Positions 54,843 through 62,984 of a stretch of 64,000 nt of DNA are shown here, one piece after another; the first letter of the stretch is position 1; the number at the start of each line of letters is the position of its first letter. The stretch is from assembly GCA_903837135.1 (NCBI GenBank), contig CAILTK010000027.1, positions 1-64,000 of the forward strand, given 5' to 3'. The DNA comes from an uncultured Caulobacterales bacterium (lineage in GTDB: Bacteria > Pseudomonadota > Alphaproteobacteria > Caulobacterales > Caulobacteraceae). The notes beneath the pieces were generated by a model, which made no database searches, was not told the DNA's origin, and was given only the letters and a program-made list of their open reading frames with translations. The translations under genes were made by a program, and so were the position numbers.

Positions 54843-55772
54843 CTACGCCAGCTTGATCTCGCGCAGCCGCTCGTTGAGGTAGGCCTCGGCCGTGATCGGC
54901 TCGGGATACCGGTCCGGACGGTTCGGCCCCACCGTCGAAGGCAGGGTCCTGATCTCGAAGTCGGGGGCGAAGTGCAGGAAAAAGGGCATGGAGTAGCGGG
55001 CCACGCCGCGCCGCTCGGGCGCCGGGTTGACCACCCGGTGGGTGGTCGAGGGCAGGACGTGGTTGGTCAGCCGCTGCAGCATGTCGCCGATGTTGCACAC
55101 CACCGAGCCCTCGGGCGGGTTCACGTCGAGCCAGTCGCCGTTCTTCTCCTTCAGCTGCAGGCCGGCCTCCTCGGCGCCGAGCAGCAGGGTGATGGTGTTG
55201 ATGTCCTCGTGCGCCCCGGCCCGCACGTTGGGTCCGTCGAACGGGGCGGGCGGATAGTGCAAGAGGCGCAGGATGCTGTTGCCCATGTGCACGGTCCTGT
55301 CGAAATAGTCGTCGCCGAGGTTAAGGTGGCGGGCGATGGCGCGCAGGATCCGGTTTCCCAGCCGGTCGAGGGCGTCGTAGAGGCCGCCGACGTAATGGTG
55401 GAAATCGGCGACCTCGTCCGGCCAGACGTTGTCGGGCATGGAGGCGCGGAACGGATGCCCCGGCGGCAGCTCGCGCCCGGTGTGCCAGAATTCCTTCAGG
55501 TCGAAGTGCTCGGCGCCCTTGGCGGTCTCGACGCCGAACGGCGTGTAGCCGCGCTGTCCCCCGGCGCCCGCCAGCTTGTATTTGAGCTTGGTCGCCTCGG
55601 GCAGGGCGAAGAAGGCCTTGGCCGCCCGAGACGCGCCGGCGATCAGTTCGGGCGACAAATCATGGTCGGACACCACGGCGAAGCCATAGCGCTCGAACGA
55701 GCGGCCGAGCTCGCGGGCGAAGCGGTCGAAATCGCTCTCGTAGGCGACGAAGGAGACGGGCTGGACGGTCAC
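54843..55772 (-). CDS. 2-oxoglutarate/Fe(II)-dependent oxygenase, isopenicillin-N-synthase-like
   Basis: Of 309 residues: DIOX_N-type N-terminus (SFERYGFAVVSDHDLSPELI), LKYKLAGAGGQRGYTPFGVE, then the jelly-roll domain with RAGAHEDINTITLLLGAEEA (Fe ligands His and Asp), SVVCNIGDMLQRLTNHVLPS, THRVVNP (second His) and RYSMPFFLHF. Both the iron triad and the 2OG-binding Arg/Ser pair are present. The substrate cannot be read. Start at GTG. Upstream of the DUF6624 gene in a two-gene unit. Confidence 0.93.
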   Translation of the reverse strand: MTVQPVSFVAYESDFDRFARELGRSFERYGFAVVSDHDLSPELIAGASRAAKAFFALPEATKLKYKLAGAGGQRGYTPFGVETAKGAEHFDLKEFWHTGRELPPGHPFRASMPDNVWPDEVADFHHYVGGLYDALDRLGNRILRAIARHLNLGDDYFDRTVHMGNSILRLLHYPPAPFDGPNVRAGAHEDINTITLLLGAEEAGLQLKEKNGDWLDVNPPEGSVVCNIGDMLQRLTNHVLPSTTHRVVNPAPERRGVARYSMPFFLHFAPDFEIRTLPSTVGPNRPDRYPEPITAEAYLNERLREIKLA

Positions 55773-55840
55773 GGGCGGTTCTTTCTCTGAACCCCCAGTC
55801 TAGCCGCGCCTTATCCGTGCGCCAATCGCCGAGCCCGCGG

Positions 55841-57412
55841 TCAGTGCCCGCCCGCGCCCGGCGGCGGGGGCGCGCGATTCGGCTTGGGGGCCAGCCAGAC
55901 CGCGGCCGCGGCGAGCATCATCACCGCGCCGATGGCCTGGAAGATGTGGTTGGTCGCCACCATCACCGCCTGGTTCTGCACCAGAGCGTCGAGCTGGCCG
56001 AGCGCGGCCTGCGGCGAAAAGCCGTTCGCCCCGATCGCGTTCAGCACCTGCGGCGCCTGGTTCAGATTGCCGACCATGTCGGCGCGGACCCGGCCCGAGG
56101 CGTTCTCCCAGGCGGTGGTGACGATCGAGGTGCCGAAGGCGCCGGCCACGGTCCGGGCGAAGCTGATCAGGCCGGCGGCGCTGGCGGTCTCCTCCGGCTT
56201 CACCGACCCCAGCGCCAGACCCATCAGCGGCACGAAGAAGAAGGGCATGGCGAAGCCCTGAGCCAGGCTGGGCCAGACCATCTGCTGGAAGGTGATGGTG
56301 GAGTTGAAGGTCGTGCGCCAGAACATCACGCTGCCCAGCAAGGCCACGCCGAACGAGATCAACAGGCGCGGGTCGAACCTGCGGGTCATCTGGGCGACGA
56401 TCGGCGACATCACCACCGCCAGGACGCCATTGAAGGCGGTCAGCCGGCCGGACTCCTCGGCCGTGTAGCCCATGTTGGTCTGCAGCCAGAGCGGCACCAG
56501 CACCACGGAGGCGAAGAACGAGCCGAATACGAGCGGCATGATCGCGGCGGAGACCGCGAAGCCGCGATAACGGAAGATCTTCAGGTTCACGATCGGCTGC
56601 TTGTCGGTCAGCTCCCAGATCATGAAGCAGGTGAAGCCGATCGCCGCCACGATCAGGAGGCCGATGATGATGTTGGAGTTGAACCAGTCGAGCTCCTTGC
56701 CCTTGTCGAGCATGATCTGCAGGGCCGAGACCCAGACGATCAACAGACCCAGCCCGACCGTGTCGACCTTCAGCTTCTGGGTCGGCGTCTCCCGTCCCGC
56801 CATCAGGCGAGAACCGATCAGCACCAGCATGATGGCCACCGGCACGTTGATGTAGAACACCCAGGGCCAGCCGTATTCGTCCGACAGGAAGCCGCCGAGC
56901 AGGGGGCCGGCGATCGGCCCGACCACGGTGGTCATGCTCCACAGGCCGATGGCCTGGGGCGCCATCTTGGGTGGGAAGATGCGTAGCAGAAGGGTCTGCG
57001 ACAGGGGCATCATCGGCCCGCCCGCCAAGCCCTGGCAGACCCGGAAGAACACCAGCACGGTGAGCGAGTGCGACAGGCCGCAGAGGGCCGAGGCGAGCCC
57101 GAACAGGCTGATGCAGATCATGTATGTCCGCACCGCCCCGAACCTCTGGGCGAGCCAGCCGGTCAGGGGCACGGTGATGGCCTCGGCCACCGAATAGGAG
57201 GTGATCACCCAGGTGCCCTGGTTGGGCGAGACGGCGAGGCCGCCGGCGATGTTGGGGATCGACACATTGGCCACGGAGGTGTCGAGCACCGCCATGAAGT
57301 TGGACATGGCCAGGATGAAGGCCGCGAACCACAACATCGCCCCGGTCAGAGGCGGCGGGCTGGGCAGGACGGCTCGGCCCTGACCCGGAGCGGCGACGGC
57401 GGCGCCGGCCAT
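55841..57412 (-). CDS. emrB: MFS drug efflux permease, DHA2 (EmrB) family
   Basis: A 523-residue, 14-helix major facilitator, inner-membrane part of a tripartite EmrAB-OMF pump driven by protons. MSNFMAVLDTSVANVSIPNI (motif D1), NQGTWVITSYSVAEAITVPL, GWLAQRFGAVRTYMICISLF (motif A) and PLLGGFLSDEYGWPWVFYIN (motif C) are all present. Three bases after emrA. Together with the outer-membrane factor and the TetR gene it forms a complete pump operon. Confidence 0.94.
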   Translation of the reverse strand: MAGAAVAAPGQGRAVLPSPPPLTGAMLWFAAFILAMSNFMAVLDTSVANVSIPNIAGGLAVSPNQGTWVITSYSVAEAITVPLTGWLAQRFGAVRTYMICISLFGLASALCGLSHSLTVLVFFRVCQGLAGGPMMPLSQTLLLRIFPPKMAPQAIGLWSMTTVVGPIAGPLLGGFLSDEYGWPWVFYINVPVAIMLVLIGSRLMAGRETPTQKLKVDTVGLGLLIVWVSALQIMLDKGKELDWFNSNIIIGLLIVAAIGFTCFMIWELTDKQPIVNLKIFRYRGFAVSAAIMPLVFGSFFASVVLVPLWLQTNMGYTAEESGRLTAFNGVLAVVMSPIVAQMTRRFDPRLLISFGVALLGSVMFWRTTFNSTITFQQMVWPSLAQGFAMPFFFVPLMGLALGSVKPEETASAAGLISFARTVAGAFGTSIVTTAWENASGRVRADMVGNLNQAPQVLNAIGANGFSPQAALGQLDALVQNQAVMVATNHIFQAIGAVMMLAAAAVWLAPKPNRAPPPPGAGGH

Positions 57413-57415
57413 GAC

Positions 57416-58711
57416 TCAGTGTCCCGACGGGCTGGTGGTCGTGGTGGTGGTGGTCGTCGTCGTCGTGGCGCTGGCGCTCTCGACGGGCTCGCCGCCGTCG
57501 GCGAGGTGCACCTTGACCTTCATCGACAGGCCGACCTCCAGCGGATGCTGGCGCACCTCGCGCGGATCGAGCCGGATGCGCACCGGCAGGCGCTGCACCA
57601 CCTTGATCCAGTTGCCGGTGGCGTTCTGGGCCGGGATCAGGGCGAAGGCCGAGCCGGTGCCGCCGCCGACGCCGGCCACCTTGCCGTGATAGACCACGTG
57701 GCCGCCGAACTTGTCGGACACCAGGGTGGCGTCCTGGCCGATGCGCAGCTGGCGCAGCTGCACTTCCTTGAAGTTGGCGTCGACATAGACCTGGTCGATC
57801 GGCACCACGGTCATCAGCTGGGTTCCGACCGCAACGCGCTGGCCGACCTGGACGTTGCGCCGGGCGATCACCCCGTCGATCGGCGCGCGCAGGGTGGTGC
57901 GCTCGAGGTCGAGGTTTGCGGCGTCGAGCGCGGCCTTGGCGCTCTGCACGTCGGGGTTGGCGGCGACGCCCACGCCCTTGGTCAGGGCCAGCTGGGCCTG
58001 GTACTGGCCCTGCGCCACCTTGCGATTGGCGGCGGCCAGGGCGTCGGCGGCCTTGGCGGCGCTGAGGTTGGCGACGGCGGTCTGGTAGGCGTTGCGGGCC
58101 GTGGTCAGCTCTTCACCCGAGACCGCGCCGGTCGAGGCCAGGGCCTCGCGCCGCTCGAGGTCGACCTTGGCCTTGGCCACGTCGGATTCCGCGGCCGTGG
58201 TCTGCGCGTGGGCGCGGGCGAGGTCCGCGTCGCGGGCGAGGATCTGCGCCGACAGGGCGTCGTTGCTGGAGAAGTTCTGCTCGACCCGGCGCGTGGCCGA
58301 GCCATAGCCGGCCTCGGCGCGCGCGGCCGCCACCTTGGCGTCGGCCGGGTCGATCACCGCCAGGATATCGCCCTTCTTGACCGCCTGGGTGTCGGCGACA
58401 CGGACGTCGAGCACGGCGCCCGACACCTGCGGCGTCACCTCGGCCACGTCGGCGCCGACATAGGCGTCGTCGGTCGACACATAGTGGGACAGCACCAGCA
58501 GCCAGTAGAGGAAGAAGATCAGCGCCGCGCTCAGGACGACCGCGCCGACGATCAGGAACAGGCGCCGGCGCTGGTCGCCGCGCCTGCGGTCCGCCGCCGG
58601 GTTGGCGGGCGGGGATTGCGGCGCGCCCTGGTTCTGGGCCTGGCCCTGGGACGGCGGGGGGCTCTGAGCCGGCGGCGCTTCCGCGGCTGGGGGAGTCGAC
58701 ACTTCGGACAT
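57416..58711 (-). CDS. emrA: HlyD-family membrane fusion protein (EmrA)
   Basis: A 431-residue periplasmic adaptor. The N-terminal cytoplasmic part is Pro/Gln-rich, followed by one transmembrane helix (FLIVGAVVLSAALIFFLYWL), the lipoyl-like halves (VSTDDAYVGADVAEVTPQVS and VKKGDILAVIDPADAKVAAA), a helical hairpin from about 130 to 240, and TTLRAPIDGVIARRNVQVGQ. The C-terminus ends in eleven consecutive threonines and SPSGH, an odd low-complexity tail. Bridges EmrB and the outer-membrane factor. Confidence 0.94.
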   Translation of the reverse strand: MSEVSTPPAAEAPPAQSPPPSQGQAQNQGAPQSPPANPAADRRRGDQRRRLFLIVGAVVLSAALIFFLYWLLVLSHYVSTDDAYVGADVAEVTPQVSGAVLDVRVADTQAVKKGDILAVIDPADAKVAAARAEAGYGSATRRVEQNFSSNDALSAQILARDADLARAHAQTTAAESDVAKAKVDLERREALASTGAVSGEELTTARNAYQTAVANLSAAKAADALAAANRKVAQGQYQAQLALTKGVGVAANPDVQSAKAALDAANLDLERTTLRAPIDGVIARRNVQVGQRVAVGTQLMTVVPIDQVYVDANFKEVQLRQLRIGQDATLVSDKFGGHVVYHGKVAGVGGGTGSAFALIPAQNATGNWIKVVQRLPVRIRLDPREVRQHPLEVGLSMKVKVHLADGGEPVESASATTTTTTTTTTTSPSGH

Positions 58712-58723
58712 GGGAGGAGCGTC

Positions 58724-60187
58724 CTATCGGGAGGCGGTCTGGAGGGCGGAGGCCTGGAATCCCCCGCCGAGGGCGCGCACCAGGGCCACGTCGAGCGACA
58801 GGGCCTGGGCGTTGAGATCGGCGAGCGTGCGCCGCGCCTGCAGCACGGCGTTTTCGGCGGTCAGGACGTTGAGATAGGGCGACAGGCCGCCGCGGTAGCG
58901 GGCCAGCGCCACCTGATAGGCGTCTTCGCTCGACGCGAGCGAGCTCTGCGCATCGGTGATCTGTTTGCCGAGGAAGCGCTGCGCGGCGATCGCGTCCGCC
59001 ACCTCCTTCAGCGCATTGGCCAGGGCCTTGTCGTACTCGGCGACGGCGACCTCGTATTCGGCCCGCGCGGTGCGGTAGGTCCCGCTGCGCTGGCCGCCGT
59101 CGAAGAGCGGCAGGCTGACCGCCGGGCCGACCTGGCTCAGCAGGATGTTGTGGGCGAACAGATCCTGTGGCGACAGGGACAGCTGGGTGTAGGAGGCCGC
59201 CAGGTTGATGCTGGGGTAGAAGTCGGCCTTGGCCGAGGTCTCCTGATGGCGGGCCGCCTCGGCGCGCAGGCGGGCGGCGACGATGTCGGGGCGGCGGCCC
59301 AGCAGGTCGGCCGGCAGGTTGGCCGGCAGGCCCATCGGCCGCAGGGCCGTGACTCCCGGGCGGGCGATGTCCAGCCCGGCGTCGGGGCCCTTGCCGAGCA
59401 GCGCCGCAAGCTGGTGGCGGGTCTGCAGGATCTGCAGGTCCAGCCGGTCGATGTCGCTCTGGGCGACCGGCACGGTGGCGTTCTGCTGGCTGTACTCTCC
59501 GCGGGTGTCGAGGCCGTTGCGCAGGCGCTGGCCGACCAGGTCGAGGGTCTGCTGGCGCACCTTCAGCGCCTGGGCGGCCTCGTCGCGGTCGGCGTAGAGC
59601 TGGACCAGACTGGCGTAGCTTGAGGCGACCGCGGTGGCGAGCTGCAGTCGGGCCGAGGCGGCGTCGGCGCGCGCGGCGTCGCGCTGGGAGGTGGCCGCCG
59701 CCAGGGCGGCGCGGTTGCGGCCGAAGAAGTCGAGCTGCCAGTTCAGGCTGGCGCCGAGCTGGGTGAAGGCGTTCCAGCCCGAGGGGATATAGCCCGCGAC
59801 CTGCGGCGGCAGGCCGATCGACTGCTGGATCTGCGTCTCCTTGATCGAGCCGGAGACGCTGGCGTTCGGAAGCAGCCGCGCGCCGCTCTGCTGCACCTGG
59901 CCCTCGGCCGCGCGGACGCGGGCTTCGGCTTCGCGCAGGTCGGGCGAGTCTTTCAGCGCCGCCTGGATCAGGCTGCTCAGCTGGGCGTCGCCGTAGGCCG
60001 TCCACCAGTCGTCGGCGGGCCAGGCGGAGGCCGGCGCGTCCAGGCTGCGGCTCGCCGCATAGTCCTGCGGCGTGGTGAGCTTGGGCGCGGGGCCGAGGTT
60101 GGGCGCGCATCCGCTGGCCAGCACGGCCAGGCAGGATGCGCCCAGCAGCGTGAGCCGCCGGCAGCGATCGGACATGGGGGAGGGCAT
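58724..60187 (-). CDS. outer-membrane efflux lipoprotein, NodT/OprM family
   Basis: Outer-membrane channel of the pump, 487 residues. Lipoprotein signal LTLLGASCLAVLASGCAPN with lipobox Cys, then two OEP repeats: DLREAEARVRAAEGQVQQSG, LNWQLDFFGRNRAALAAATS, and LPANLPADLLGRRPDIVAAR, SYTQLSLSPQDLF, VSLPLFDGGQRSGTYRTAR and YRGGLSPYLNVLTAENAVLQ. I use the ATG six bases after GAGG; ATGs 4 and 7 codons upstream are possible. First gene of the efflux operon, directly after the operator sites. Confidence 0.93.
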   Translation of the reverse strand: MPSPMSDRCRRLTLLGASCLAVLASGCAPNLGPAPKLTTPQDYAASRSLDAPASAWPADDWWTAYGDAQLSSLIQAALKDSPDLREAEARVRAAEGQVQQSGARLLPNASVSGSIKETQIQQSIGLPPQVAGYIPSGWNAFTQLGASLNWQLDFFGRNRAALAAATSQRDAARADAASARLQLATAVASSYASLVQLYADRDEAAQALKVRQQTLDLVGQRLRNGLDTRGEYSQQNATVPVAQSDIDRLDLQILQTRHQLAALLGKGPDAGLDIARPGVTALRPMGLPANLPADLLGRRPDIVAARLRAEAARHQETSAKADFYPSINLAASYTQLSLSPQDLFAHNILLSQVGPAVSLPLFDGGQRSGTYRTARAEYEVAVAEYDKALANALKEVADAIAAQRFLGKQITDAQSSLASSEDAYQVALARYRGGLSPYLNVLTAENAVLQARRTLADLNAQALSLDVALVRALGGGFQASALQTASR

Positions 60188-60210
60188 CGCTGGCCTCATC
60201 TTCGTCATGA

Positions 60211-60233
60211 TCTGACCGTACTGTACGGTCAGA
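60211..60233. promoter_or_regulatory. TetR operator O1, perfect 23-bp palindrome
   Basis: Arms TCTGACCGTAC and GTACGGTCAGA around a central T, between the efflux operon and the divergent tetR gene. The site lies just before the start codons of the outer-membrane factor gene, so bound repressor would block the operon's promoter or leader. Confidence 0.85.
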
Positions 60234-60252
60234 CTTGATGCAATTGAAAAAT

Positions 60253-60269
60253 GACCGTACTGTACGGTT
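60253..60269. promoter_or_regulatory. TetR operator O2, near-perfect copy
   Basis: GACCGTAC-T-GTACGGTT repeats the core of the first operator with one outer mismatch. The centres of the two sites are 39 bases apart. It is about 80 bases from the tetR start and would allow autoregulation and cooperative repression of both genes. Confidence 0.8.
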
Positions 60270-60350
60270 GGTCGTTTGATTTTTCGCATGTGCGAACGCT
60301 GGCGCCGAATGCAAGGGCTGAAGAGCGCCTGAAATAGATAAGGAGCGAAA

Positions 60351-60983
60351 ATGGTCGCCGGTTCCCCGCGCCTGGCCGCCGACGATCGCCGGCAGGCCAT
60401 CGTCGACATCGCCCGCGAGGTCTTCCTGACCGAGGGCTACGCCGACGCCTCCATGTCGGCCATCGCCGCGCGCGTCGGCGGCTCCAAGGGTACGCTCTAC
60501 AACTACTTCCCGTCCAAGGAGGCGCTGTTCGTCGCCTTCATGCGCCAGGAGTGCGAAGTGGAGGCGGAGATCGCCCACGCGCTCGACCATCCGGACGATG
60601 ATATCGGACTCGCGCTCAAGTACCTGGGCTGCAAGCTGGTGAAGTTCATCCTCTCGGACAAGGTCCTGTCCGTGCACCGGCTGGTGATCGCCGAGTCGCA
60701 GCGCTTTCCCGAACTCGGCCGCTCCTTCTACGCCGAGGGCCCGCGGACCGGCATCGCCAAGTACGCCGACCTGTTCGCACGCTGGATGGGTCAGGGCCGG
60801 CTGCGCCGGGCCGATCCCATGCATGCCGCCGAACAGTTCGGCGACCTCTGCAAGGCCGGTCTTTACCAACGCCGGCTATGGAACGTGGCCATCCCGACGG
60901 ACGAGGACGTCGAAGCCAACGTCGACCGCGCCGTGGCGGTGTTTCTGGCGTACTACGCGGTCCAGAACGAGCCGATTTCATAA
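60351..60983 (+). CDS. TetR/AcrR family repressor of the efflux operon
   Basis: A 210-residue regulator: RRQAIVDIAREVFLTEGYAD, ASMSAIAARVGGSKGTLYNYF (HTH) and PSKEALFVAFMRQECEVEAE, then an all-helical ligand domain with ALKYLGCKLVKFILSDKVLS and VHRLVIAESQRFPELGRSFY, typical of regulators of multidrug efflux. AAGGAG five bases before the ATG. Divergent from the OMF-emrA-emrB operon, with two matching palindromes in between, so it should repress the pump and be released by its substrates. Confidence 0.93.
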   Translation: MVAGSPRLAADDRRQAIVDIAREVFLTEGYADASMSAIAARVGGSKGTLYNYFPSKEALFVAFMRQECEVEAEIAHALDHPDDDIGLALKYLGCKLVKFILSDKVLSVHRLVIAESQRFPELGRSFYAEGPRTGIAKYADLFARWMGQGRLRRADPMHAAEQFGDLCKAGLYQRRLWNVAIPTDEDVEANVDRAVAVFLAYYAVQNEPIS

Positions 60984-61004
60984 TCCGCTCGTCCCGCGGA
61001 TGCG

Positions 61005-62042
61005 TCAGATCCGCGTCAGATCCTCGATCGACGCGAATCCCTCAGCCCGCAGCAGGGCCGCCAGTTCGCGCTTGATCCGCTGCACGAGGCCGGGCCCTTC
61101 GTACACCAGCGCCGAGTAGAGCTGCACCGCGTTGGCGCCGGCCTTCAGCTTGGCGTAGGCGTCCACGCCCGAGGCGACGCCGCCGACGCCGATCAGCGGC
61201 AGCGTCGCGTCGGCGTCGCGGAAGGCGCGCAGCACGGCGGTGGAGCGCGACATCAGCGGCGCGCCGGACAGCCCGCCGGTTTCGCCGGCCTGCGGCGAGC
61301 GCAGCGTCGGCGACCGTTCGACCGTGGTGTTGGAGACGATGATCCCCTCGAAGCCGTGGCGGCGCACGGCGGCGGCGATCTCTCCGGGCTCGTCCGGCTC
61401 GAGGTCCGGCGCCACCTTCAGGAACACCGGCGGGGTCCGTCCGATCTCCGCCCGCGCCTCGGCGAGCCGGCCCAGAAGCGCGTCGAGCGCCGCCCGGGTC
61501 TGCAGCGCCCTAAGGCCCGGGGTGTTGGGGGAAGAGACGTTGACGGTGACGTAGTCGCACAGATCCGCCACGCGGCGCAGACCCGTCACATAGTCGGCGA
61601 TGCGGTCGGCGGCGTCCTTGTTGGCGCCGAGGTTGGCGCCGACGACGCCGCGCCGCGGTCGCTTGGCCAGGCGGCCGGCGAAGGCCTCCAGGCCCCGGTT
61701 GTTGAAGCCCATCCGGTTGATCACCGCCCGATCCTCGTTCAGCCGGAACAGGCGCGGGCGCGGATTGCCGGCCTGCGGCAGCGGCGTGACGGTGCCGCAT
61801 TCGACGAACCCGAAGCCCGCCGCCCGCATGGCGTCCGGGACCTCGGCGTCCTTGTCGAAGCCGGCGGCCAGGCCGATGCAATTCGGCAGATCCAGTCCGG
61901 CCAGGCGCGTCGCCAGGATCGGATCGTCTCCGCCCGCGGCGCGCGGCCCGAGCCCGAGCTTCAGTCCCTGGATCGCCGCCCGGTGCGCGTCTTCCGGGTC
62001 CAGCGCATGCAGGGCGCGGGTGGCGAGTCCGTGCAGGCTCAC
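61005..62042 (-). CDS. pyrD: dihydroorotate dehydrogenase (quinone), class 2
   Basis: Fourth step of pyrimidine synthesis, on the inner membrane with quinone as acceptor. 345 residues: an N-terminal membrane-associated helix part (GLATRALHALDPEDAHRAAI), then LAAGFDKDAEVPDAMRAAGF, FVECGTVTPLPQAGNPRPRL, VNVSSPNTPGLRALQ (catalytic Ser), VFLKVAPDLEPDE, SNTTVERSP and IGVGGVASGVDAYAKLKAGA. Starts with GTG overlapping the DUF952 stop (GTGA). Confidence 0.95.
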   Translation of the reverse strand: MSLHGLATRALHALDPEDAHRAAIQGLKLGLGPRAAGGDDPILATRLAGLDLPNCIGLAAGFDKDAEVPDAMRAAGFGFVECGTVTPLPQAGNPRPRLFRLNEDRAVINRMGFNNRGLEAFAGRLAKRPRRGVVGANLGANKDAADRIADYVTGLRRVADLCDYVTVNVSSPNTPGLRALQTRAALDALLGRLAEARAEIGRTPPVFLKVAPDLEPDEPGEIAAAVRRHGFEGIIVSNTTVERSPTLRSPQAGETGGLSGAPLMSRSTAVLRAFRDADATLPLIGVGGVASGVDAYAKLKAGANAVQLYSALVYEGPGLVQRIKRELAALLRAEGFASIEDLTRI

Positions 62043-62383
62043 GGGGCCAACGCCGGCACGATCGGACTCTGTCCGGCGTCCAGCGGCAGGGCGTCGATCG
62101 ACACCGCCGCCTTCACCGGCAGCGCCTTGAACAGGTGCGGGAACAGCTGTCCCCCGCGGGAGGCCTCCCACCGCAGGGTCTCGCCAAAGGCGTCGGCGAC
62201 GAAACCGACGATGATCAGGTCGGCCTGGCCGCGGAAGTGCAGCCGCGCCGTCTCTTCCGCCTGGGCGGCGGTCGACAGGTGGATGAAGCCGTCCTTGAGG
62301 TCGAGCGGAGAGCCGATATACGCCCCGGACACTTCAGCCTCCTCCCACGCGCGCCGGGTCAGGATCTTGTAGACGTGGGTCAA
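62039..62383 (-). CDS. DUF952 family protein
   Basis: A 114-residue protein of the DUF952 family, function unknown, resembling RNA- or nucleotide-related small folds only in size: HVYKILTRRAWEEAEVSGAY, DGFIHLSTAAQAEETARLHF and LRWEASRGGQLFPHLF are the conserved blocks. Starts at TTG overlapping the sixA stop (TTGA). Sits between sixA and pyrD in a coupled three-gene unit. Confidence 0.88.
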   Translation of the reverse strand: MTHVYKILTRRAWEEAEVSGAYIGSPLDLKDGFIHLSTAAQAEETARLHFRGQADLIIVGFVADAFGETLRWEASRGGQLFPHLFKALPVKAAVSIDALPLDAGQSPIVPALAP

Positions 62384-62877
62384 TCCGGACCTCCCCCATA
62401 GTCGGACGGGTAGAAAAGGCCGAGCGCCTCGACCCGGTCCTGGGCGAAGCCGAACACCGCCGCCGCGCCGGTGGCCAGGCCGGCCCGCAGCCGCGCTTCG
62501 TAGGAAGGCGCCAGCGCCCGGCCGGCCAGGGCGATGGCCAGCACCTGCAGGCCGGGATTGTGCGCGACGATCGCCACCGTGCGGCCGAGCGGGGTCTGAC
62601 CCGCCGCGAGCAATACGCGCGCCTCGGCGTCATAGAGATCGGGCCGGGTTTCGAGCACGGCCCCCGGGAAGGCGGGGGCGATCGTCTCCCAGGTCTGCTG
62701 CGCGCGCACCGCGGCCGACACCAGGGCGCGGTCGGGAAGCAGTCCCGCCTCGGCCAGGGCGTCGGCGACCAGGCGCGCATCGCGCCGGCCGCGCTCGGTG
62801 AGCTGGCGGTCGAAGTCCTCGCCGGACGGGGCGCGGGCTTCGGTCTTGCCGTGTCGGAACAGGATCAGGCGGTCCAT
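62380..62877 (-). CDS. sixA: histidine phosphatase SixA-like
   Basis: A 165-residue single-domain phosphohistidine phosphatase: LILFRHGKTEARAPSGEDFD with the R-H-G catalytic motif, RQLTERGRRDARLVADALAE, RALVSAAVRAQQTWE and VAIVAHNPGLQVLAIAL with the second His. SixA removes phosphate from His in phosphorelay proteins. First gene of the sixA-DUF952-pyrD unit; the target here is unknown. Confidence 0.92.
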   Translation of the reverse strand: MDRLILFRHGKTEARAPSGEDFDRQLTERGRRDARLVADALAEAGLLPDRALVSAAVRAQQTWETIAPAFPGAVLETRPDLYDAEARVLLAAGQTPLGRTVAIVAHNPGLQVLAIALAGRALAPSYEARLRAGLATGAAAVFGFAQDRVEALGLFYPSDYGGGPD

Positions 62878-62984
62878 GCGCTGAGCGCTCTACGCTGTGT
62901 TTTTCAAGTTGTCGAAGCCCCCCTGACGTGTTTCACGCGAAGTCGCCGCTCGCCAGGGACCGCGGCGGCGGGTGAGGGTGGGGC

